From SZUA-146 sp963922815 (GTDB lineage Bacteria; Pseudomonadota; Gammaproteobacteria; Steroidobacterales; SZUA-146): DNA of 64,000 nucleotides. The notes under the pieces are model-generated. The model saw only the letters and a list, made by a program, of their open reading frames with translations, did not search any database and had not been told where the DNA came from. The DNA lies in NCBI GenBank assembly GCA_963922815.1, contig CAWUKD010000001.1, positions 1 to 64,000 on the forward strand, given 5' to 3'. Below are positions 33,783 to 42,132 of this stretch, piece by piece. The number at the start of each line of letters is the position of its first letter. Positions within the stretch are counted from its first letter, which is position 1. The position numbers and the translations under genes were made by a program.

Positions 33783-34769
33783 ATGACCAAAGCCCTCACG
33801 ACCATCGACCCCAATTCCACTCCGGCTCGTATCGAGCGGCAACTCACGCCGGCGCTGTTCGCGGACAGTCGCAAAACGATGAAACACTTCTGGGAGTTTT
33901 TTGCGGCCCAGATCGCCAACGACAATACGCGACTGGCGTACTTGCGAGCCGTTTATCAGTTCGCTGACTGGTGCGAAGCCAAATCGATCGTGTTAATCGA
34001 TCTCGAGCCGACCCAAGTTGCTGCATACATAAGGTGGCTGTCGCGCCAGCGATCGCCGGCGACGACCAAGCAGCACCTGGCGGCCATTCGGATGCTATTT
34101 GACTGGCTGGTAGTCAACCAGGTCCTAGCCTTGAATCCTGCCGCAGTCGTCAAAGGCCCGAAGCACGTGGTCCGAAAAGGCAAAACGCCGGTGCTTAATA
34201 AGGAGGAGCTCCGAGAGCTGTTCGATTCGATCGATGTCAGCACCGTGGTGGGCCTACGGGACCGGGCGCTCATTGGCCTCATGGTCTACAGCTTCGCACG
34301 AATGTCGGCCGCTACGAGTATGACGGTGGCCGATTACTACATCCAGGGCAAGCGAGCTTTCTTTAGACTCCATGAGAAAGGCGGTAAGTATCACAAGGTG
34401 CCGGCCCATCACACGGCCCAGGAGTACCTGGATGCCTACATCGAGGCCGCTGGGATTGGGGACGAACCTAAATCTCCCCTCTTTCGATCATCCGTTCGTG
34501 GGCGAAATCCGAAACACCTCACCGATCGTAGCCTGACGCGAGAGACTGCGCTGCAGATGATTAAGCGTCGAGCCAAAGCGGCCAGCTTGCCGGCTGACAT
34601 CTGTAATCACACGTTTCGGGGGTCTGGGATTACCGTGTACCTGGACAACGGCGGTACAATCGAGAACGCGGCCGCGATCGCCGCACACGAATCAACCCGT
34701 ACAATGCAGTTGTACGATCGCACCGACGAAGAACTGTCGCTCGATGAAATTGAGAGGATTCATATCTAA
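33783..34769 (+). CDS. Tyrosine recombinase / integrase
   Basis: 328 residues. N-terminal SAM-like core-binding domain at about 35-125 (WEFFAAQIANDNTRLAYLRA, KQHLAAIRMLFDWLV), catalytic domain from about 137. The active-site set is visible: Arg173 (FARMSA), Lys in HEKGGKYHKVPAH, H276-x-x-R279 (HTFRGSG), His302 (AAHESTRT), nucleophile Tyr311 (MQLYDRT). An AGGT ribosome site lies just upstream of ATG 33783. It ends 86 bp before the right copy of the receptor repeat, so it is the natural driver of the integration inferred here. It differs from the XerC/D housekeeping pair, which would not sit in accessory DNA. Confidence 0.93.
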   Translation: MTKALTTIDPNSTPARIERQLTPALFADSRKTMKHFWEFFAAQIANDNTRLAYLRAVYQFADWCEAKSIVLIDLEPTQVAAYIRWLSRQRSPATTKQHLAAIRMLFDWLVVNQVLALNPAAVVKGPKHVVRKGKTPVLNKEELRELFDSIDVSTVVGLRDRALIGLMVYSFARMSAATSMTVADYYIQGKRAFFRLHEKGGKYHKVPAHHTAQEYLDAYIEAAGIGDEPKSPLFRSSVRGRNPKHLTDRSLTRETALQMIKRRAKAASLPADICNHTFRGSGITVYLDNGGTIENAAAIAAHESTRTMQLYDRTDEELSLDEIERIHI

Positions 34770-34854
34770 GTGGAGAACCTATCTGCAAATGGTATCGCTA
34801 TCTTATCTGATACCTAATTGAAAGGATGGTTGAATCGAAAATACGAAACACTTC

Positions 34855-35123
34855 TCGATCTGGAACACGTTGGCGATATTGTTTTGAACAACGCCGACAC
34901 CGAGAAAAGCGCTGCCCATACGCTCGTATCTTTGCGGGCCGGATTTACGCGAGACTAGGGCCCCTGGAAACTGTCACCGTTTATTGGTGTGCAGAACATT
35001 GGGAACACGCGCTACTTTTCTAACACGCGTACGAATGCGTTTGGCGGGCGGTATTTTGAGCCGGGGCCGGGTCGTAATGTGTACGGTGGTATTACGGTGC
35101 GATATCAGCACGGTCAACGTTAA
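34855..35123 (+). pseudogene. Displaced 3' end of a TonB receptor gene
   Basis: Matches codons for the last ~85 residues of the receptor at 27061-29127, without gaps: LEHVGDIVLNN ... YGGITVRYQ. A Trp codon has become TAG (at 34956-34958, GACTAGGGC), and the frame then runs to TAA at 35121-35123. No upstream receptor sequence is joined to it. Taken with the integrase, it is best read as the original gene end, cut off by the insertion. Confidence 0.85.
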
Positions 35124-35285
35124 CTAATGGCCCCGCAGGATTGAAACGATCCAGGATTCTAAACATTGGATTTTCTTAGCTTCCCCGCCGTATCATTCTG
35201 ATGATATCGAGGTCGAGTCGCACTATGAAAATGTGGCTCGACTCCGTGATTCATTACAGAAGCATACAAAGCGCGTGCTTCAATC

Positions 35286-35855
35286 TTACTCTTTGGACTG
35301 TAGTGCGATGATTGCATTGAGCGCCCGCTGGATATCACGTTCAAAAACGCCGGCTTCCGCCTGCCGCGATAAGACGCCAGGACTGAATAGTGCTACAGTC
35401 TGCTCGTCCGGATTGATTGATTCTGCAGGAACGCTCAAACGCCAGGAAAACTCTTTTCCGGCGTGTTCAAAATTTGCCGTCCATTCTTTGGATTCCTTCT
35501 CCGCATCATAACCTCTTACTAAGTAACCATTATTTCCATACCCAACAAGTGAATAGAAATATAGAACTCCAGTTGCCGGAGCACTTGGGGTTCCATAGTA
35601 TCTTTTGAGTGGAAGCAACAACAGCTTTCTTAAATCTTCAGTCGTTGGTTCATCTAGATTACAGTCAATATTTTCCTTCGACACGAACAATGATTCCTTT
35701 GCAAGCCGCGCCATCGAAACAGATTGGCCATAGAGCTCCTTGGTAAGCCGAACGCCAAGTTTACTGCCAACGTGCGATGGATCTTCACCGCCACCCAACT
35801 GCAATCCACGTTGAAATATATCAACCGTGCGCGCTCGATTGCAGAAGATAAACAA
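35286..35855 (-). CDS. Unknown protein fused to a transposase fragment
   Basis: 189 residues from TTG 35855. The first ~16 residues (FIFCNRARTVDIFQ) are IS66 TnpB sequence continuing the frame from the tnpB remnant upstream. From about residue 18 the rest (GVRLTKELYGQSVSMARLA, GVLYFYSLVGYGNNGYLV, AGKEFSWRLSVPAESINPDE) is unrelated and unknown to me. It looks like the 3' part of a real gene whose start was replaced when the IS66 piece arrived. Whether it is expressed is doubtful: no ribosome site of its own is evident. Confidence 0.45.
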   Translation of the reverse strand: MFIFCNRARTVDIFQRGLQLGGGEDPSHVGSKLGVRLTKELYGQSVSMARLAKESLFVSKENIDCNLDEPTTEDLRKLLLLPLKRYYGTPSAPATGVLYFYSLVGYGNNGYLVRGYDAEKESKEWTANFEHAGKEFSWRLSVPAESINPDEQTVALFSPGVLSRQAEAGVFERDIQRALNAIIALQSKE

Positions 35856-35987
35856 ACGCGACGTAATCGGATCCAGTTACATCTCGCCTTCGACGAATGC
35901 GACCAGGCCATAATTCGCCTTGCGCATATCCACCGGATGACGGTACAGATAAATTCCTTCGCAATCTGAGCCCGGTCGGATCAAGAC
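35808..35987 (-). pseudogene. tnpB: IS66-family TnpB remnant
   Basis: A frame beginning VLIRPGSDCEGIYLYRHP continues through VDMRKANYGLVAFVEGEM, then a TAA, then LDPITSRLFIFCNRAR. This is the start of IS66 TnpB (the Pfam IS66_Orf2 protein) with one in-frame nonsense change and no C-terminal part. A CAA-to-TAA change would explain the stop. Confidence 0.8.
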
Positions 35988-36162
35988 AAACTGCTCGCAC
36001 TGGCTACAAGTTCTTCTAACAAACCGGCAGCCAACGCGCCCGAAACTCCAGCCGCACAAAGTTTGGAAACACCACAGAACGAATGGCGGTTGAAGACGAT
36101 GCCTTCACCGCAACGAAACTCTTAGTGTACGCAACGGAAGATACATGCCAGAATCCTCGTTT

Positions 36163-36575
36163 AGTCGCAAGCGGTGCCTGCGCTTGAAGGGCTTCATGAT
36201 TGGCTCGAACAGCATATGCATCTGGTGCCGCCCCAATCGACATTGGGCAAGGCCATGGGGTACCTGCACAAGCAGTGGGACAAACTCACGCCCTATACGA
36301 CGGATGGGCGACTTCGCATCGACAATAACCTTACCGAAAACGCGGTGCGGCCGTTCGTGATCGGCCGAAAATACTTCTTGTTCTGCGACAGCGTGGCTGG
36401 AGCGAATGCCGGTACCAATCTATACAGCTTGATCGAAACAGCGAAGGCAAACGGCACTGAGCCCTACGCTTATCTCAAGAAGCTGTTTACCGAATTACCT
36501 AAAGCCGATACTGTTGAAGAGGTTGAGGCGCAATTGCCCATCGACTCAACGACCGACAATCGTGCTGCGGCATAA
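36163..36575 (+). pseudogene. tnpC: IS66-family transposase TnpC, C-terminal fragment
   Basis: About 137 residues of the C-terminal part of an IS66 transposase: SQAVPALEGLHDWLEQHM, GRLRIDNNLTENAVRPFVIG, RKYFLFCDSVAGANAGTN, YSLIETAKANGTEPYAYLKK. The motif DNNLTENAVRP holds the last acidic residue of the DDE site. The N-terminal two thirds are missing; an in-frame TAG lies just upstream. It runs opposite to the TnpB remnant next to it, so the locus has been rearranged. Its homologue at 45104-46232 is on the other strand. Confidence 0.85.
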
Positions 36576-36848
36576 CCGTGGCAATTGCATTGCAAGGCGG
36601 TCGATAATGGAGCGGTTACATCAGAAGCGGACGAAGACTGTCAACAGCAGCACCAGGCCGACCTCGGAAGGAAAAATATATCTGACACCTTTTGCCACCA
36701 GTATTCACAGAAATGAAAACCCATAGTGGCAGTGGTGGTGAGTTAATAAACCTGACACTTTTTTCGATAAGGCAATACCGCTTACCACGATACTATTAAG
36801 ATTAAGATGCGTCACCGATACAGCGCCCTCCGGAACCAATGGTTAGCA

Positions 36849-39434
36849 CTATCGGTGTAGCAGTACCGATACTGAGCCGGAAGAAGGGTTTGTCGCGACC
36901 AAATCAGGGCGTCCGTCGCCGTTCAGGTCACCGATTGCCACTGTGCCCTCGTCGCTCGCCGTAAAGTACGCCCCCGACCGAAACGTGCCGTCTCCGTTAC
37001 CCAACAGCACAGTGAGAATCTTATTAAAATTGCCGACTGAAACGATGTCTGGAAATCCATCTGAATTCAGATCGCCGATGGATACCCAAAACGGCCCTGA
37101 ATAGGTCTCGTAGGTCTGGGAAAACGACTGAAACGTACCATCTCCGTGGCCCAAATTCACGATCACATTGCCGGCTCCAGCAGTGACCCGATCCAAGATG
37201 GCGTCTTCATTGAGATAGCCGACAGCAAGAGCACCCGATGGGCTATTGACGTAGCCCACGTACGACCCTGATGGGGATCCGAGGGAGCCGCTGCCATTGC
37301 CTAGCAGCACTGAGAACGAAATCTCGTCCTTGGTCGAGACGTTATTCGTTACCACGTCGGGAATCTCGTCACCGTTGAAATCACCCGTGGCCATTGAGCG
37401 CGGGAAGATGGTCGGGAAGTCGTAGTGTTGATTCGCGATCTCAAACGGAGCTCCAGCCTGGAGAGAACCGTCCCCAAATCCCAGAAGCACCGACACATCA
37501 CGCGATTGGAGGTTTGAAGTAACGACGTCTGCGATGGAATCAGAATTCATGTCTTCAATGGCTAAGGAAAGCGGAGCGTGGCCGTTCACGGTGGTCGCTA
37601 ACGCTGCCTGGAATGTCCCATCGCCGTTGCCCAGGAGAACGCTGACATCATCGCTGCCGGCATTCGCCGTAACCAAATCGACGAATGAGTCCCCGTTCAT
37701 GTGGGCGCTCGCAATTGAATAGGGTGCTTCTCCCATGTCCGTTGTCATCGCTACCTGAAAGGTTCCATCGCCATTACCCAGAAGCACGGAAACGTCATGG
37801 GAACTAGTATTTGCAGTGGCCAAGTCGGGAACAGCGTCACCGTTCAGGTCCGTGATAACTACCGAGCGCGGACTGGCGCCTACAGCATATTCGGGTGCAG
37901 GCGTGGGCAGACTACCGTGGCCCTCGCCCAACAGCACCGCTCCGGTCGACGTAACCGCGTCGACTACACCGTCACCATTCAAATCGCTGATGGCTATGTC
38001 TGGGTCAGGGAAGTTAGTACCGGTGCCACGCCCGGCATGAGGTGCCTGGGCGACGAAACTACCGTCGCCGTTGCCAAACAAGATGGCACCGCCCCCGGCA
38101 ACAAGATCCGGAGCTAAGTCGCCATTTAAATCGAAAATCTTGATGTGTCCAATAGAGTCTTCGCCATTGTCAATCACAATGGGCGCCTGAAAGCTGCTAT
38201 CACCATTGTTCAGCGACACCAATATCTGGTACTGACTAGGGCTCTGCCCAAAAATTCCAACCGTCGTTACGAGGTCTACCGCCTCATCGGCATTCAGGTC
38301 GCCGACAGCGAAGGTACGCAAACTAAGGATGTCGCTGCCTAGCATGATCGACAACGACGGTTGAAAACTACCGTCACCGTTGCCAAGCAGTATCGACACG
38401 TCGTCAGAACCCCCATTGAGCGTCATAAGGTCAAGCGTTCTATCACCATTCATATCCCCGATAGTTATTGCGAAAGGGCCGTCCCCAGCGCCAATACTCT
38501 GGGCTGGCGCAAAACTACCGCCGCCGAATCCAAAAAGTACAGATACATCGTCGGAAGAACGATTTGCGGTGGCCAAATCCGGGATGCCATCCGCATTCAA
38601 ATCACCAATGGCGATAGAGCTGGGCCTATCCCCCGCGTCGAGTTGTTCAGCCGCAAGAAAACCACCATTGCCGGTTGCGAGTAGAACGGTGATCGTATCA
38701 TTAGCGCGACTAGCGGCCACGACGTCCGGAAGGTTGTCCGCGTTAACATCGCCGATTGCCACCGAATGGGCTTCGGCCCCAATGTCAAAGGTCTGTGTTT
38801 TTACAGAAAACCCGTCGCCGGTGCCTAGCCATATCGACACGTTGCCCGAGTTTCCTTCGGCAAGCGCAATATCTGGAATGGTGTCGCCGTTCAAGTCTGC
38901 TGTATCGAGTGCATATGCTCTAGAGCCAAATGGTATTCGCCCTCCTGGGTACATGAATTGCGGAGACTCCTGCGGCGTGGCGCAAAGGTTGTCAGCCCTA
39001 CCGCTCGGACCCGGGGCCAGGAGGAAGCGCGATGTCATGATGCTAAAATCGATAAAGTTCACTGCGCCGTCGCCGTTGAAATCTGCGTCAGGGTCAGCAG
39101 TTGAGAACACAGACCCGAACAACCCAATGTCGACGAAGTTGACGATGCAATCATTATTTAAATCAGGATCGCACATGTTTCCGATGCCGTCTGCATCGGT
39201 GTCGCGTTGAAACAGGTTGAAGAGGTTTACACAATTGTCGCTAAGGTTAAGAGTGCCGTCGTCATCTATGTCGCCCGGAGTACGTGTCGCGAACGGAGCC
39301 GCCCACGATACGGCGGCGAACATTGTCGCCATTAAAAGGGCACTGGTGATTAGTGTGGGGATTAACTGACGGGGCCGGTCAATCAAAGTTGTCGACCTAA
39401 GTCGGCATGCCAAGTGTGAGTGTGAGTTATCCAT
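36849..39434 (-). CDS. Secreted FG-GAP (VCBS) repeat protein with TSP3/dockerin-like Ca loops (copy C)
   Basis: 861 residues from ATG 39434; the frame also allows TTG 39452. An N-terminal signal or anchor (LIPTLITSALLMATMFAAVSWA) is followed by about 110 residues with DxDxDG loops (DIDDDGTLNLSDNCVN, DTDADGIGNMCDPDLNNDC, DFNGDGAVNFIDF) as in thrombospondin-3 repeats and type I dockerins, and a PGPSG linker with Cys. The rest consists of 14 FG-GAP repeats such as IAIGDLNADGIPDLATANRS, usually followed by VSVLLGNGDGSF. Fourteen fits two seven-bladed propellers. Such proteins are extracellular and bind Ca2+, sugars or matrix. It is the last of three tandem paralogues, 39 bp after copy B (21 bp to the TTG). 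Confidence 0.85.
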   Translation of the reverse strand: MDNSHSHLACRLRSTTLIDRPRQLIPTLITSALLMATMFAAVSWAAPFATRTPGDIDDDGTLNLSDNCVNLFNLFQRDTDADGIGNMCDPDLNNDCIVNFVDIGLFGSVFSTADPDADFNGDGAVNFIDFSIMTSRFLLAPGPSGRADNLCATPQESPQFMYPGGRIPFGSRAYALDTADLNGDTIPDIALAEGNSGNVSIWLGTGDGFSVKTQTFDIGAEAHSVAIGDVNADNLPDVVAASRANDTITVLLATGNGGFLAAEQLDAGDRPSSIAIGDLNADGIPDLATANRSSDDVSVLFGFGGGSFAPAQSIGAGDGPFAITIGDMNGDRTLDLMTLNGGSDDVSILLGNGDGSFQPSLSIMLGSDILSLRTFAVGDLNADEAVDLVTTVGIFGQSPSQYQILVSLNNGDSSFQAPIVIDNGEDSIGHIKIFDLNGDLAPDLVAGGGAILFGNGDGSFVAQAPHAGRGTGTNFPDPDIAISDLNGDGVVDAVTSTGAVLLGEGHGSLPTPAPEYAVGASPRSVVITDLNGDAVPDLATANTSSHDVSVLLGNGDGTFQVAMTTDMGEAPYSIASAHMNGDSFVDLVTANAGSDDVSVLLGNGDGTFQAALATTVNGHAPLSLAIEDMNSDSIADVVTSNLQSRDVSVLLGFGDGSLQAGAPFEIANQHYDFPTIFPRSMATGDFNGDEIPDVVTNNVSTKDEISFSVLLGNGSGSLGSPSGSYVGYVNSPSGALAVGYLNEDAILDRVTAGAGNVIVNLGHGDGTFQSFSQTYETYSGPFWVSIGDLNSDGFPDIVSVGNFNKILTVLLGNGDGTFRSGAYFTASDEGTVAIGDLNGDGRPDLVATNPSSGSVSVLLHR

Positions 39435-39473
39435 TTCAAATTCCGATTCCAAAATGCCCAGGGTGACTCCGGC

Positions 39474-42107
39474 TTAGCGTTGCAACAGGAGCACGAGCTC
39501 CCGTACTCCATTGTGGGTGGTGACCACATCCGGTTGATTGTCTCCATTGAGGTCTCCAACGGCGAGCTGCCCAGGCCTATCGGCGCCCATAAAGTGTGCT
39601 TTGCGAAACAGTCCATCACCAGAGCCCAACAGCACAACGACATTGTCGTCGACCGGATTGTTGTCGATCCTATTTGTTGCCACCAAGTCCTGAACCAGGT
39701 CGCCGTTCAGGTCGGCAACCGCGATGGAACCCAGATCAATGTCAGTGTAGGGGGTGTTTATCGTCGACGGGAAGCCGCCATCACCGTCACCAATGAACAA
39801 TCTCAGGGACCCCGTCGTGTAGACGATGGCCACGTCCAAAACTTGATCGCCATCAAGATCTTCAATGGTGTAGGACTTTACCGCGAAATCTGTACTGTAA
39901 ACTACAGGATCCTGGAAGCTGCCGTTGCCAACACCCATTAATACCGAGATGACGCCAGCTCCACCCGGTCCGGAGCCATTGACCGCGATCAGATCTGGGA
40001 TTGCGTCGCCATTCAGGTCCTGGATTTCCACTCCTAGTGGTTCAATCCCGGAACCAATATCCAGTTGAGACGCAACCTGAAACTGGCCATCGCCATCACC
40101 CAAGAGTATGGAGATGTCATTGGTCAGTGTGTTCGCTGTAACAATATCGGGAAGAGCATCGTCGTTGATATCACCAATAGCTACTGACTCTGGCGACTCA
40201 CCAACCAAAAATATCCTCTCAGGCTGATAAAGGCCTTCGCCAACGCCAAGAAAAACCGATACATCATTGGTGTCGATATTGGCGGCAACCAGATCTGCTA
40301 TGTTGTCGGCGTTCACGTCCGCGATAGCAACTGAGCCCGGGTCGCCTGTGCGCAGTGTAGGCAGGATGCGCTGGAACTCGCCAGCTCCGTCTCCGCGGAA
40401 CACGGTTATCTTTTTGGCTGCCCTGCTGGTGGTGACCATATCAAGATTCTGATCCCCGTCGATGTCACCAAGTGTAATGGAGTCCGGTCGATTGATGTCG
40501 CTTATGGATTTCCAAGTCTGGACACCGCCGCTGAGAGTACCCGGCCACACGGCTATGGTATCGCGCAGCCGCAGCGCGCCGACGACATCGGGAATTGAAT
40601 CGCCGTTCATGTAGCCCAGGGCAATGGCAATTGACGAGTTTCTAGCACCCGTGTTAAAAACCTGGGGCGGCTCAAAACCGCCGTCGCCAATGCCCTTAGC
40701 TACCGAAACCCGCCCAAAGCTCCCCGAATCGAACGAAGTGCTTGCCATGACTAAATCCGGGATCGTGTCAGCGTTCATATCACCTATTGCCAGCCCGAAT
40801 AAAAAACCGCCGCCTGGGTCCACCACAGGTGCCGGTAAAAAACTACCGTCTCCATTTCCAAGGAGAATTGAAACGTCGTTAGAGCTGCGATTTTGGGTGA
40901 CGAGATCCGGCACTGAATCGCCGTTCAGATCGGCAATTTCGACAGCCTCTGGATAGTTTCCAACACTGAAGGTTAAGGTTATCAGGAAGCCCCCTTCACC
41001 ATTTCCCAATAACACCGAAACCGTATTATTCGAGTTTGCTGTGACAACGTCCAACATCGAGTCATCGTTGAGATCGGCTACGGCCACCGCGTTGGGCGAA
41101 GGCCCGACGCTGGCTAACCACGCCACCTGAAAAGTGCCGTCTCCATTTCCGATCAGAACGGATATCTCGTCCGTGTTGCGAGCGGTGGTGAACAGATCTG
41201 GAATGTTATCGCCGTTCAAATCTCCAATTGCCACAGACACTGGCTCGGGGTCAACACTGATTGCCACGGGCGCCTGAAAACCGCCGAAGCCGTTACCAAA
41301 CACTATCGCCACCTCGTCGGCTTGTGCGTTAGCCGTTATGATGTCCAATATAGTATCGCCATTCAGATCGCCGATCGCCATGGCATTTGGCCGGTTCCCT
41401 ACCGTATAGTTGACCGCGGTGCCTAAGCCGCCGTCGCTGTCACTCAGGAGCACGCTCAAGTTAGACGAGAACGAGTAGGTGTTAACTACATCCGGCCGAC
41501 CATCGTTGTTAAAGTCACCGATCGCGACTCTATTTGGGTTGTTGCCAACTGAATACACGGTACCGGGGAACATCTCGTGCAGCGCGACGGGAACAGCCGG
41601 GCACGCGTTGTTGGCCAAACCACTCGGACCAGGAGCACCAAAAAAGCTCGTTGTCATGATACTTAGATCTAAAAAGTTGACATTGCCGTCACCGTTGAGA
41701 TCCGCATCCGGGTCGAAGCCGAAAAACACCGACGTCATCATGGCCAGATCCAAAAAGTTGATCGCACAGTCGTTATTGAGGTCGGCATCACAAACATTGC
41801 CGATGCCATCGAAGTCCGAATCACGCTGTTGGAGGTTTGCGATGTTCAAGCAATTGTCGAGGGAATCGTCGATCCCGTCACCATCTAAATCTCCTGCAAC
41901 CACCATTACGACCATCGCATCGTTAGTTGGGAGGGCTGATGCTGTGTGCGATAAGCCGATCAGCGAAATCAGAATCGTCATCGCGTACGCCGCAATGACA
42001 ACAATAGATCGGTAACGCACGTCTGTGCCAGAAAGATAAAGCCAATGTGCGTTTGACGACATCCTGCCCTGTCTTAGAGATAAACAGGTCATCTTCAAGT
42101 ACTCCAT
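39474..42107 (-). CDS. Secreted FG-GAP (VCBS) repeat protein with TSP3/dockerin-like Ca loops (copy B)
   Basis: 877 residues from ATG 42107, with GGGAGG 6 bp upstream; the open frame reaches 42161, overlapping copy A. A signal-like helix (SIVVIAAYAMTILISLIGLS) is preceded by an N-terminal extension of about 30 residues. Then come Ca loops (DLDGDGIDDSLDNCLN, DSDFDGIGNVCDADLNNDC, DLNGDGNVNFLDL) and the PGPSG linker. It has 14 FG-GAP repeats by my count, the last ending VVLLGSGDGLF ... LLLQR. The repeats differ more from copies A and C than expected for a recent duplication, so the array is old or was gained whole. Confidence 0.85.
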   Translation of the reverse strand: MEYLKMTCLSLRQGRMSSNAHWLYLSGTDVRYRSIVVIAAYAMTILISLIGLSHTASALPTNDAMVVMVVAGDLDGDGIDDSLDNCLNIANLQQRDSDFDGIGNVCDADLNNDCAINFLDLAMMTSVFFGFDPDADLNGDGNVNFLDLSIMTTSFFGAPGPSGLANNACPAVPVALHEMFPGTVYSVGNNPNRVAIGDFNNDGRPDVVNTYSFSSNLSVLLSDSDGGLGTAVNYTVGNRPNAMAIGDLNGDTILDIITANAQADEVAIVFGNGFGGFQAPVAISVDPEPVSVAIGDLNGDNIPDLFTTARNTDEISVLIGNGDGTFQVAWLASVGPSPNAVAVADLNDDSMLDVVTANSNNTVSVLLGNGEGGFLITLTFSVGNYPEAVEIADLNGDSVPDLVTQNRSSNDVSILLGNGDGSFLPAPVVDPGGGFLFGLAIGDMNADTIPDLVMASTSFDSGSFGRVSVAKGIGDGGFEPPQVFNTGARNSSIAIALGYMNGDSIPDVVGALRLRDTIAVWPGTLSGGVQTWKSISDINRPDSITLGDIDGDQNLDMVTTSRAAKKITVFRGDGAGEFQRILPTLRTGDPGSVAIADVNADNIADLVAANIDTNDVSVFLGVGEGLYQPERIFLVGESPESVAIGDINDDALPDIVTANTLTNDISILLGDGDGQFQVASQLDIGSGIEPLGVEIQDLNGDAIPDLIAVNGSGPGGAGVISVLMGVGNGSFQDPVVYSTDFAVKSYTIEDLDGDQVLDVAIVYTTGSLRLFIGDGDGGFPSTINTPYTDIDLGSIAVADLNGDLVQDLVATNRIDNNPVDDNVVVLLGSGDGLFRKAHFMGADRPGQLAVGDLNGDNQPDVVTTHNGVRELVLLLQR

Positions 42108-42132
42108 TCCATTCCTCCCGGCCCCGTCTCGT

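Larger units (their letters stand above)
28865..35110. mobile_element. Putative integrative element carrying a pseudopilin operon and integrase
   Basis: The segment lies between two direct copies of a receptor-gene 3' end and has a tyrosine recombinase next to the right copy. This is the layout of elements that insert in the end of a gene and bring a replacement end. Cargo: four coupled pseudopilin-type genes. The cargo has less GC-biased codon use than its flanks. The exact crossover site is not resolved; it should lie within the conserved left part of the repeat or near the stop codon. Confidence 0.65.

Noticed and set aside
28865..35110. Tandem receptor duplication with internal deletion
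   Set aside because: Less likely than insertion, because an integrase and foreign-looking cargo sit exactly between the copies; not fully excluded without an empty-site relative.
36576..36848. Small gene between the IS66 fragment and the FG-GAP array
   Set aside because: Only short frames with stops; two CTGACAC-x-TTTT stretches look like leftover mobile DNA but are too short to assign.
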